Origin: a virus
Virus record (IMG/VR): IMGVR_UViG_3300026097_000805
Coordinates: 62,001-126,000 of that record
DNA length: 64,000 nucleotides
Direction: 5' to 3' (one strand)
Shown here in pieces: positions 8,335 through 15,610 of the stretch. The first letter of the stretch is position 1, and each line of letters opens with the position of its first letter. The translations under genes and the position numbers were made by a program. Below the pieces are notes generated by a model. The model had not been told where the DNA came from. It ran no database searches and was given only the letters and a program-made list of their open reading frames with translations.

Positions 8335-8848
8335 GTTTGAGCGTTTGACCTGACATTAAATTAGCACCGCTGTCTAGTGCATTTGGCGCAACACCCTTGC
8401 GCTTTTTAGGCTTTTTAGCATTACGAGTGACACTTGGATTGGATACTGTGGCAATTGCGCCGCCCCCTACACTTGTTGCACCGCTAGTTGCAGTTTCGTT
8501 ATATACATTTCCTACACTTCGGCTTTGTGCAATTATTTTATCTCCACGTTTAAGTACATAACTTGGAACTGGAGTATCGTGCTTTGAATACACATTTTCA
8601 ATTGCTTTGCCAAAATTCGTCCATTTTTCTTTTGCTGTATTTCCTTCGAAATCTGTAAGGTCAAATTCTTTACCATTATCCATTACAATTACTAAAGTTG
8701 CTTGGCTATCGGCTGTGTTGTCTCTTAATTTTTTCTTGCGACGACGACCACTTGCTTTTGCGGCTTTATAGCTTTTCTTATAGCTTTTTGATTTTAAACG
8801 ACCTTCTGTTTCAATCGATTCTTCGCTTAAAATTTCATTTACTCTCAT
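8330..8848 (-). CDS. Basic hypothetical protein with capsid-targeting-like N-terminus
   Basis: 172 aa. The ATG at 8848 is preferred over one 30 nt upstream because GGAG lies 8 nt before it; the protein then starts MRVNEILSEES, matching the N-terminal pattern of its neighbours (L-S-E at 7-9). A strongly basic block (residues ~20-45, SGRRRKKKL) and a basic C-terminal KKPKKRKG suggest nucleic-acid contact. Function unknown; probable virion protein. Confidence 0.55.
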   Translation of the reverse strand: MRVNEILSEESIETEGRLKSKSYKKSYKAAKASGRRRKKKLRDNTADSQATLVIVMDNGKEFDLTDFEGNTAKEKWTNFGKAIENVYSKHDTPVPSYVLKRGDKIIAQSRSVGNVYNETATSGATSVGGGAIATVSNPSVTRNAKKPKKRKGVAPNALDSGANLMSGQTLKR

Positions 8849-8939
8849 AGTGCTGTCTCCAAAATGCATTACGCTCATTAGTACTTAGTCTTTGCGCTTC
8901 GTGTTCTTTATACTTTTTAACGTAATATGCAATATCCAT
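8835..8939 (-). CDS. 34-aa charged microprotein
   Basis: Short ORF bridging two cassette genes. Its ATG overlaps the stop of the HAD gene (TAATG) and its TGA lies inside the start of the next gene. Rich in Tyr, Lys, Arg and Glu. Coupled overlaps support translation; no family recognised. Confidence 0.4.
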   Translation of the reverse strand: MDIAYYVKKYKEHEAQRLSTNERNAFWRQHYESK

Positions 8940-9967
8940 TATTTCTTTCTACCTGATTTCATATTAGCACACCAGTGATACATTTTAGCCTTCTCACCAC
9001 TTGCGTTCTTAGCACGTTTGCGAAGTGCTGTCACTGATCCATTGCAACTAGCACCTGAACGTTTTACACGCCCTGGTCTGCTTTTGCCTTTTTCCTTACC
9101 GTCAGCAAAGTTTTCTTTGACCATTGAACGAGCCTTGTCTAATGCCGCAGCAGCCTTAATAGTCATTGATCCTGCTAGACCAATCTCAAGACCATCTTTA
9201 TCTCTTATAGTAAGGTCCTGCGCAACATCAGCACCTACTTCAACTTCTCCTGCTTTCACTGCTTGTGCTAACCATCTTCTTGCAGCCTTTAGTTCATTCC
9301 ACATCATTTTGTATGTAGCACCACCCTGAAGTTTAAAGCCAGCACCTTTTTTAAAATATTTGTTTATTAAATTTTTGTATTGTTCTTCTGTAGTTGAATC
9401 TCCTGCAGAGTTTTCTTCTACAGGCTCTTGCATATGCTGTTTGATTGCTTTTGCTGTTCTTTCAAATTTATGATCTTTGTACTTAAATCCTATACCACCA
9501 GCTGCTTCCCAGTTGTTGATGTTAACACCATAGTCGTCAATCAGTATGTTAGGTGTGCCGTCTTCGTGTTTAGCATATTGTGGTTTGTTGTGAGTGACAT
9601 ATACTTCTTTGGGCGGGAAAAATGCTAGATTTTCTTCTACCCAAGTACGCTTGTGTCTTTCTGAATTAGGGTCGTCTGCTAAAGGACTGGTACAAATATA
9701 GTATTCACCTTTGACTTGTTTGATTAAATTTAGTAATTCTTTTGCCTGAGGTAGTACGGGAAGTCTTAACCAAAAGTCGTCTGTATCACGTATTTTTTGT
9801 AATGCATCGTCAATGTCATGCTGTTTGTTAATTTGTGTAAAATGATCTACATCCATTAGTCTTGCCCACTCGCCAAAGAAGTCAGCAAGTACACCATCCA
9901 TATCCACATATATTTCACTCGCACTTGCAATCTCGCCAAGATTTTCAAAAATCTCATGTACTCGCAT
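8939..9967 (-). CDS. HAD-family (deoxy)nucleotidase-like protein with targeting N-terminus and basic Cys tail
   Basis: 342 aa, composite. Residues 1-15 are MRVHEIFENLGEIAS, with I-F-E and L-G-E as possible prohead-protease sites. Residues ~18-190 form a HAD hydrolase like 5'(3')-deoxyribonucleotidases: YVDMDGVLADF (motif I), ICTSP (motif II) and ILIDDYGVNINNW (motif III/IV). A linker follows. The last ~60 residues are basic (GKSRPGRVKRSG) with Cys residues, ending WCANMKSGRKK, a tail type I recall in other marine phage proteins. Possibly a nucleotide phosphatase delivered in the head; packaging is inferred. Confidence 0.7.
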   Translation of the reverse strand: MRVHEIFENLGEIASASEIYVDMDGVLADFFGEWARLMDVDHFTQINKQHDIDDALQKIRDTDDFWLRLPVLPQAKELLNLIKQVKGEYYICTSPLADDPNSERHKRTWVEENLAFFPPKEVYVTHNKPQYAKHEDGTPNILIDDYGVNINNWEAAGGIGFKYKDHKFERTAKAIKQHMQEPVEENSAGDSTTEEQYKNLINKYFKKGAGFKLQGGATYKMMWNELKAARRWLAQAVKAGEVEVGADVAQDLTIRDKDGLEIGLAGSMTIKAAAALDKARSMVKENFADGKEKGKSRPGRVKRSGASCNGSVTALRKRAKNASGEKAKMYHWCANMKSGRKK

Positions 9968-10520
9968 CTGCGTTTTCCTTTAATGTAATAACACCACAGG
10001 CTAATCTATCTCCAGCATTGCCTGTTTTTAAACTTTCGTCGTCCCTGCCTTGGCCTAGATCATCTTCGTCACTGTGTACTACAACAGCACGACCTACTAC
10101 ACTGCGTTCACCTGTGAGGTCCACACGTTTTGCTGCTATACTGATGTTAGCAACACCGTCTTCGTCTGCTGTTATATTACCCAGATCGCCTACGTGTCCT
10201 TCGTCCAAATCCCCATGATCAACTCCATCCGGATTATAGTGTCCGCCTGCACTCTCACAACCTTGACTTAAATCACCAAACTCGTGAATATGGAATCCGT
10301 GTTCACCTGGAGTTAGTCCAGTTATCTTGCCTACTATGAGAGTAGGACCGTTTGCTTGTTGCTTGAATAAGATTGTGCCTTCAACTGTGTCTGAATGTTC
10401 TAGCACACATACCGCTGTGACGGTTTCTTGTGCTTCTGTGATCTTGTTTACGCTTTCGCATTGACATGCACTGGCTTTGGTTCTAGGACATTGTGTCGTT
10501 AGCACTTCATAAATTTTCAT
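9954..10520 (-). CDS. sodC: Cu/Zn superoxide dismutase with N-terminal extension
   Basis: 188 aa; dismutates superoxide. The SOD domain spans residues ~33-185. All ligands appear present: HGFHIHEFGD (copper His), GGHYNPDG and VDHGDLDEGHVGDLGN (bridging and zinc His, zinc Asp) and VVVHSDEDD (copper His). The disulfide Cys are in SQGCESAGG and RLACGVI. The extension starts MKIYEVLTTQ, is Cys-containing, has no typical signal peptide, and holds K-I-T-E followed by A at residues 26-30, a fit to the T4 prohead-protease rule. Packaging in the virion rather than periplasmic export is inferred. Confidence 0.9.
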   Translation of the reverse strand: MKIYEVLTTQCPRTKASACQCESVNKITEAQETVTAVCVLEHSDTVEGTILFKQQANGPTLIVGKITGLTPGEHGFHIHEFGDLSQGCESAGGHYNPDGVDHGDLDEGHVGDLGNITADEDGVANISIAAKRVDLTGERSVVGRAVVVHSDEDDLGQGRDDESLKTGNAGDRLACGVITLKENADAST

Positions 10521-11335
10521 TTTTTACGTCCTTGACAATGTGCTTTTTGACTGAAGCCTTTTGGATTAGAGCAATTAATACTGTCTTTATATTTTTTACT
10601 CCATTTTTCTTCTATACTCTCAACCTGTGACATTGCTTTTTGCATTTGCTTTTGACTAAACTTTATACCTTGTCTAACAAGAAATTTTTGTAAGAAGGTT
10701 AAGTGTGCCAAACCAATAGCTGCTGCAATCATTATAAGGATATTTGGTGCAAACTTTTTTATTAGTTCAGCTAATGCACTAGGTTTTTTATTTTTATATC
10801 TAGCTACTATTTGATCAAAATTCTTAGGACGTAGTTGAGGTACTGGAGCAGTTGCTGGTGCTGCTTCAGTTTGTAGCACATCTCGTGCAGTCTTAATAGC
10901 ATCAGGTCCTTGAGGATGTTTCGGATTAATACTTACTACTTCACCATTTATGAGTTCTGAAATGTTAGCCGCTTTGCCTACGCTATCTAGCACTTGATGT
11001 AATTTGTCTTGTGCATCATAGTTGCCACGTTCATAACCTTTTTTACCACGAACTTCTATACGATGTTTATTGTTAGTATCCATGATATGTAAAACATCTA
11101 TTTCGTCGTCTCTTTCTAAACGAAGCTTAATGCCTTCTGTCAGGCCTAAATTAAAAAGAACATTAGTGCTTTTACCTTTGACTTTTTTGCTTAGTGTAGG
11201 CGGACGTCCGTCTCGGTCTACTGTATTGCCAAATTTCTTTGCTTGTTTAGTGATTTCATCAGGGCCTACGTCAGGCGTTGTGTTTACACCTTTTACAATT
11301 CTGCCTACGCCTTCGTATAACTCGTAAACCTTCAT
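10517..11335 (-). CDS. Probable head protein with targeting N-terminus, one TM helix and Cys/basic tail
   Basis: 272 aa, starting MKVYELYEGVGR (L-Y-E at 6-8). Residues ~195-215 are a strong hydrophobic helix. The end (SINCSNPKGFSQKAHCQGRKK) is a two-Cys basic tail of the kind seen on other marine T4-like virion proteins. The middle is charged and lacks recognised motifs. Membrane helix plus packaging motif could indicate a protein ejected with the DNA, but this is speculation. Confidence 0.55.
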   Translation of the reverse strand: MKVYELYEGVGRIVKGVNTTPDVGPDEITKQAKKFGNTVDRDGRPPTLSKKVKGKSTNVLFNLGLTEGIKLRLERDDEIDVLHIMDTNNKHRIEVRGKKGYERGNYDAQDKLHQVLDSVGKAANISELINGEVVSINPKHPQGPDAIKTARDVLQTEAAPATAPVPQLRPKNFDQIVARYKNKKPSALAELIKKFAPNILIMIAAAIGLAHLTFLQKFLVRQGIKFSQKQMQKAMSQVESIEEKWSKKYKDSINCSNPKGFSQKAHCQGRKK

Positions 11336-11550
11336 TTCTTTTTACGACCCCTAAATTGTACCTGCCCTGTCATATAAGGTTTACTAAACCATAACTGAAA
11401 CCATTCTGGATCACCTGGGCGTATATTCATTTCACGTTCTTTTTTCTTGATAGCTGCCGCTGTCTCGCTAGGATTTTCGTCTAACACATATTCTGTGTAG
11501 CCTTTGAATTCATTTATTCCAGCAAGTTTGCGAAGCTCATCTAGATCCAT
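11332..11550 (-). CDS. Small basic probable virion protein (72 aa)
   Basis: 72 aa beginning MDLDELRKLAGINEFKGY; I-N-E at 12-14 fits the prohead-protease rule. It ends in QFRGRKKK, a basic tail like its neighbours. Overlaps the flanking genes by 4 and 1 bp. Confidence 0.5.
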   Translation of the reverse strand: MDLDELRKLAGINEFKGYTEYVLDENPSETAAAIKKKEREMNIRPGDPEWFQLWFSKPYMTGQVQFRGRKKK

Positions 11551-13718
11551 TATAGCCCCTGTTCAACTGCTTGAGCTAGTTGCTCCGCACCTACTTCTTT
11601 ACCGTCTAAGTAAATTTTTGCTGTACCTTTGTCTAGCAAGGGCTTTACGGCCATAGGATCCTTGAGAATAGCAAGAGGATCTCCGCCTAGTATCTGTGTC
11701 ATCATTGTTCTAGGATTTTTGTGAAATGCTGGACGATCTAAGACTTTACCGGTAAGTGCTACTTTAAGTCTGCCTATTGTTATACTACCTTTAATTACAG
11801 GTTGACCTTTTCTTGCATCGAAAATAAATCTAGCACCGCCGAACGCATATGACAAATAATCAGCCTCACTCGGTTTGTTTCCTTCTAATGGTCCTCTTGC
11901 TTCTAATCCACCACCGCTAAAAATATAACGAGCTTTACCATCTGCATACTTTATTGTAGACAGGCCATTAACAACGGGAGTTTGCGTTTTGATTAGTTTT
12001 CCATTAGCATCATAAAACTTTTTACCCCATGCTCCACTGTGTGTATAGCTTCCGTCTGCGGCATAGTCTTTTGTGCTCCCGTCTGGTAATTCTTCAGATC
12101 TTTCTTCGTTAAATTCTGCACTCACGTCTGCTGTGTCTTTATCTAATTGTCTTTGGCCTAAATCAATTAATTTTTCTACTGATAATCCGCTCAATTTTTG
12201 TGCTTGTGTTATCATTTGATTTGCTTTTTTCTTTGCTGAAGGTGATAAAATTACAGTTGTATCCATTTCATCTCCGCCAGTGAGGCTACCTTGTAATAAA
12301 TTTTGTGCCCCCATAGCTAGTGCAATTGCTCTTTCTAAATTAGGATTAGAAGATTCACGCATTTTCTTTTTACGATTTTTACAACTTGCTTCAAACGCGG
12401 TTATAACATCTTCGCTTGTAATTTGATAACGCTTGCCGCGGCTCTTAATTTCTTTGCCAACAAGTATTTTAAGAACTTTAGAAAGTTTGGCAATATCTTG
12501 TTCTTTATCAATAGCATCGTCAATTAGCATACGTAGATATTGACGTAGTTGTACAGGGTCGATCACAACATCGCTTTCGTTGGTTTTCTTTTTCTTCTTA
12601 TTATGTTGTGCCCAAGCTATAGCATATGGCGCACCTTCGTCATCCGGAAATTCTTTTTTAAGAGCTTTTACTTGATCTTCTCTTCCTGGAGGTGCTTCTT
12701 CATCAGTCTTTTTATATTTCTTTAGCATCTTCTCCTCATCTGGAGAATCACCAAAATATTTGTGTACTAAATCATCTAATTCGTTGTGAAATTTATCTTC
12801 GTCTTTAGGTGATACATCTTCTTTTTTAAACAAATCATTCAATGAATCATCGGAGTAGCCTGGACCGCTTCCTAACCAACTACGCTGTGACATTCTTGTC
12901 TTTTCGTCCGGTATTAACCCTAACTTTTCGTAGTATTGTCTTAACTCCGATCTTGACATTTCCTGAGATTTTTTAGCATAGTCTGCCATTATTAATTCTT
13001 CTGCTCTTTTTGGATCTATACCATTGTCAATCATCTTCTGTTTTATTCTAGCAAATATATTATTACTATTTTCTGCTACATTTTCGCTTACAGGTGCTTC
13101 TGGATCGCCTAATGCTTTGTTAAGCAGTTGCGTAGCTGTTTGTGCATTCCCTGGATACATTAGTTCGGCGGCCTGTAATTTGTCTTCGTCTGACATTTCT
13201 GGCCATGCTGCTCGTAGCTCACTAGCACTTTTAATGCTCATGCCGCTAAAATTAAAGTCAATTGTAGGACCGTATGCTAGATAACCGTGGGTATCTGCTG
13301 TTTCTAATTCACCGTCATTATAAGAAATTAAGTATCCCATGTTGCCATCACTTTTACGCACTTGATCAGGTAAAGGATGACTTGTTTTATCTTTTTCGCT
13401 ACGCACAAATACAAGTGCTGTCTGTGATGCGTCACTTATAATATCGTTATAGGATAACGCATTAAAAGGTGACTTGACCTGTATAAATCTGTTAGCAGGA
13501 ACACCAGCCATTTGTGCAAGTTTTATCTTTACATCGAATGGAAAAGGCCTTGATTTTGTATCATTAGTTGCTGCAACATATACATTATCTTTACCAAATG
13601 TTTCTACAGCCCAGTCATACAGACTTTTGTGCCCGGGATGAAAAGGATGAAATCCACCAGGCATAACTGCTATTACTTTTTGTGCAGGTGCTGCTTCAAA
13701 TAGTTGACGTAGTCTCAC
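11550..13718 (-). CDS. 722-aa nucleotidyltransferase-fold fusion protein, probable virion enzyme
   Basis: Begins MRLRQLFEAAPAQK, with L-F-E followed by A at residues 6-9. Residues ~14-200 form a nucleotidyltransferase fold with GGFHPFHPGH (HxGH) and a conserved RSEKDK segment, resembling adenylyltransferases. A long acidic linker (~220-380) holds a PPGREDQVKALKKEFP segment and a poly-Lys stretch. The C-terminal ~200 residues are beta-rich and unrecognised. Such a fusion of catalytic head, linker and tail domain is not a standard metabolic enzyme; substrate unknown. Confidence 0.7.
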   Translation of the reverse strand: MRLRQLFEAAPAQKVIAVMPGGFHPFHPGHKSLYDWAVETFGKDNVYVAATNDTKSRPFPFDVKIKLAQMAGVPANRFIQVKSPFNALSYNDIISDASQTALVFVRSEKDKTSHPLPDQVRKSDGNMGYLISYNDGELETADTHGYLAYGPTIDFNFSGMSIKSASELRAAWPEMSDEDKLQAAELMYPGNAQTATQLLNKALGDPEAPVSENVAENSNNIFARIKQKMIDNGIDPKRAEELIMADYAKKSQEMSRSELRQYYEKLGLIPDEKTRMSQRSWLGSGPGYSDDSLNDLFKKEDVSPKDEDKFHNELDDLVHKYFGDSPDEEKMLKKYKKTDEEAPPGREDQVKALKKEFPDDEGAPYAIAWAQHNKKKKKTNESDVVIDPVQLRQYLRMLIDDAIDKEQDIAKLSKVLKILVGKEIKSRGKRYQITSEDVITAFEASCKNRKKKMRESSNPNLERAIALAMGAQNLLQGSLTGGDEMDTTVILSPSAKKKANQMITQAQKLSGLSVEKLIDLGQRQLDKDTADVSAEFNEERSEELPDGSTKDYAADGSYTHSGAWGKKFYDANGKLIKTQTPVVNGLSTIKYADGKARYIFSGGGLEARGPLEGNKPSEADYLSYAFGGARFIFDARKGQPVIKGSITIGRLKVALTGKVLDRPAFHKNPRTMMTQILGGDPLAILKDPMAVKPLLDKGTAKIYLDGKEVGAEQLAQAVEQGL

Positions 13719-14041
13719 TTGTAGTCACCTCGCTTGATTTGTTCCATTTCTTCGGAGAATAGTTTATCAATTAGCGCATCGCGGTCTGGCTGTTTAAAAA
13801 CATCTTCAGCAGAACGACCTAGGTTATACTTTTTAACATAACCATTGATACCCTGTTCAATCATATCCATTATCATAGTACGATCAACTTTTTTACCCTC
13901 GCTATGATTATCAGCTAATTTAGCCATACACGGAAAATACTGTTTGCGATAGAAATTAGGGTCGTTGCGCATGTAGTAGCTAGCATCGTCTACAAGATCA
14001 AAAGGTAAGCTATTTTCTGTGACTTCATAAATCTTTACCAT
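13715..14041 (-). CDS. Hypothetical protein with cassette-type N-terminus (108 aa)
   Basis: The start at 14041 is favoured by GGAG 9 nt upstream, giving MVKIYEVTENSLP, close to the SOD and neighbouring N-termini (V-T-E at 7-9). The rest is helical and charged. Overlaps the upstream gene by 7 bp and the 722-aa gene by 4 bp. Function unknown. Confidence 0.55.
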   Translation of the reverse strand: MVKIYEVTENSLPFDLVDDASYYMRNDPNFYRKQYFPCMAKLADNHSEGKKVDRTMIMDMIEQGINGYVKKYNLGRSAEDVFKQPDRDALIDKLFSEEMEQIKRGDYK

Positions 14042-14595
14042 TTTCTGCAACTCCAATAGCGAGCTTTATGACGAGGTCCCGGATTGTCACAATTGTGTCT
14101 TGCTCTAAAGCTTCTACGTCTTTCTGGATTAGATTTTTTTATCTTAGCACCCTTTTGGCCAAAGTTTACTTTAACTACATTACCTTTTGGATTTTTTACA
14201 TATACTTTGAACTTTTTAACATCGCCCGCCATAGGCTTGCCCAATTTGACTTTGCGACCTTGATACTCTGCTTCGTCTAAGTCATTGTCCTCGTTAAACC
14301 ACATTACTCCGAATTCTTCGTAAAAGTCATCGTCATCATCAAACGTGACTTCCTCTATGTCTTCATCTTCTTCGCCTACATATATATCAAAATCTTCATA
14401 ACCTTGTTCAAACATATAATTAGCAAGCTTTTGTGCATATTCGTCAGATTCATCTAATGTAAGAGCTCTTGCAAGAGGTATTTGAATGACTGTGGTATCT
14501 TGTTCTGTATCATATGATTCAAAAACAGGAAAAATACTTTCGTCCAATTTAGTTGACTCTTGTTTTTCCATTACTACTCTTACAAAATATTCCAT
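14035..14595 (-). CDS. Acidic/basic two-part probable head protein
   Basis: 186 aa. The N-terminal two thirds are very acidic (D/E runs around residues 75-105). The C-terminal ~75 residues are basic, with GRKVKLGKPMAGD, a beta segment and FRARHNCDNPGP...WSCRKW, a Cys/Arg domain that I recall on prohead or structural proteins of marine T4-like phages. L-D-E is present at 17-19. Probably a virion or scaffold-associated protein. Confidence 0.6.
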   Translation of the reverse strand: MEYFVRVVMEKQESTKLDESIFPVFESYDTEQDTTVIQIPLARALTLDESDEYAQKLANYMFEQGYEDFDIYVGEEDEDIEEVTFDDDDDFYEEFGVMWFNEDNDLDEAEYQGRKVKLGKPMAGDVKKFKVYVKNPKGNVVKVNFGQKGAKIKKSNPERRRSFRARHNCDNPGPRHKARYWSCRKW

Positions 14596-14604
14596 GATTT
14601 TACC

Positions 14605-14961
14605 TTAGTGATTTAGTTTGATAAAGTTAATTACGCCGTCAGTGTACTCTATATATGCCCGTACCCAAACATAATTTCCTGTAAAATTTGCAATAACACT
14701 CGAAGTAGTGCCTTCATCTGCACTTACAGGGTGAGCTTGCGTGTAAACAGCAAACCAGTCAGCTTCGACCGGATCAATAGCTAGAGTACCTTGTATATTC
14801 ACAGTGCCAATGAATCCTGAGATATCGTATTGAATAGTATGGAGACCGTCACTACGACCGTAGTATCCGTCTCCTTTATATTTGTCACCTGTGATTGTAG
14901 CAACTGAGCTATCACTTGGGTGTGTATTTTGACTTAAGATTATTTCACTGTTATTTGGCAT
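14605..14961 (-). CDS. Putative structural protein (118 aa)
   Basis: Beta-rich, Thr/Ser/Gly-rich protein resembling small fibre or decoration proteins. The only ATG is at 14961. A late-promoter motif (GATAAATA, 14974-14967) ends 6 nt before it, so the predicted transcript starts at or next to the start codon and no ribosome site is visible. Function not identified. Confidence 0.5.
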   Translation of the reverse strand: MPNNSEIILSQNTHPSDSSVATITGDKYKGDGYYGRSDGLHTIQYDISGFIGTVNIQGTLAIDPVEADWFAVYTQAHPVSADEGTTSSVIANFTGNYVWVRAYIEYTDGVINFIKLNH

Positions 14962-14965
14962 ACTA

Positions 14966-15610
14966 TTATTTATCAAGATCTTGCTTACAGACAATTTTGT
15001 CTACACGACCAAGACTGCCGAGCATAAGTCCTACAATGTTAAGGATTTTTTCATCTCTTACATAAAAGTATAAACCTTTAGAATATCCACTATTTGCCAC
15101 TTCGTTAAGAAACACAGGGCCTGCTTTTGAAAGTTTTGGATTATTTTGTATCCATTTAGCTAAACTAGGATCAGGCTTAGAGTTTAGTGTTATTCTATAT
15201 TGATAATCACTAGGTTTTTCTACAAGTATGGTATTTTTTGCTAGTATTACAGGAGGTTCATAAAACTCCGTTGGTGCGTTGACTTGAGATGCTATATACA
15301 GAAGCCAATCTTTGTCTTGACTATATAATTGTAGCATAGGATATTCTACGCGGATCTTATAGTCATTCCTTTTAATTAATTCTTTGTATAACCATTTACA
15401 CTCAGTAAAAGTAGCTAAATCATATTCCTTCTTACGATACGTTCCTAACACTAGAGGTTTATTCATTTCCACCATGACTTCGAGTCTAGACAGTTCTTCT
15501 CGAGCAAATCTAAACTTTTTTTCACGGAAAATATAAGCTAGAGAATTATATAACCCTAGCTTATATGGATATTCATTATAGAATAGCTTTTTGGTTTCAA
15601 GAGTTCGCAA
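14966..15610 (-). CDS. Conserved hypothetical protein (~214 aa)
   Basis: Mixed alpha/beta, basic protein without recognised domain. The start is uncertain: an ATG at 15658 lies 62 nt inside clpA without a ribosome site, whereas a TTG at 15610 follows GGAGAGGAAG inside the clpA tail; I favour 15610. It follows clpA in the same operon. Confidence 0.55.
   Translation of the reverse strand: MRTLETKKLFYNEYPYKLGLYNSLAYIFREKKFRFAREELSRLEVMVEMNKPLVLGTYRKKEYDLATFTECKWLYKELIKRNDYKIRVEYPMLQLYSQDKDWLLYIASQVNAPTEFYEPPVILAKNTILVEKPSDYQYRITLNSKPDPSLAKWIQNNPKLSKAGPVFLNEVANSGYSKGLYFYVRDEKILNIVGLMLGSLGRVDKIVCKQDLDK
14967..14974 (-). promoter_or_regulatory. T4-type late promoter (leaderless arrangement)
   Basis: GATAAATA on the minus strand, 6 nt before the ATG of the 118-aa structural gene. 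T4 late transcripts start about 6 nt after this element, so the mRNA may be leaderless. Confidence 0.5.
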
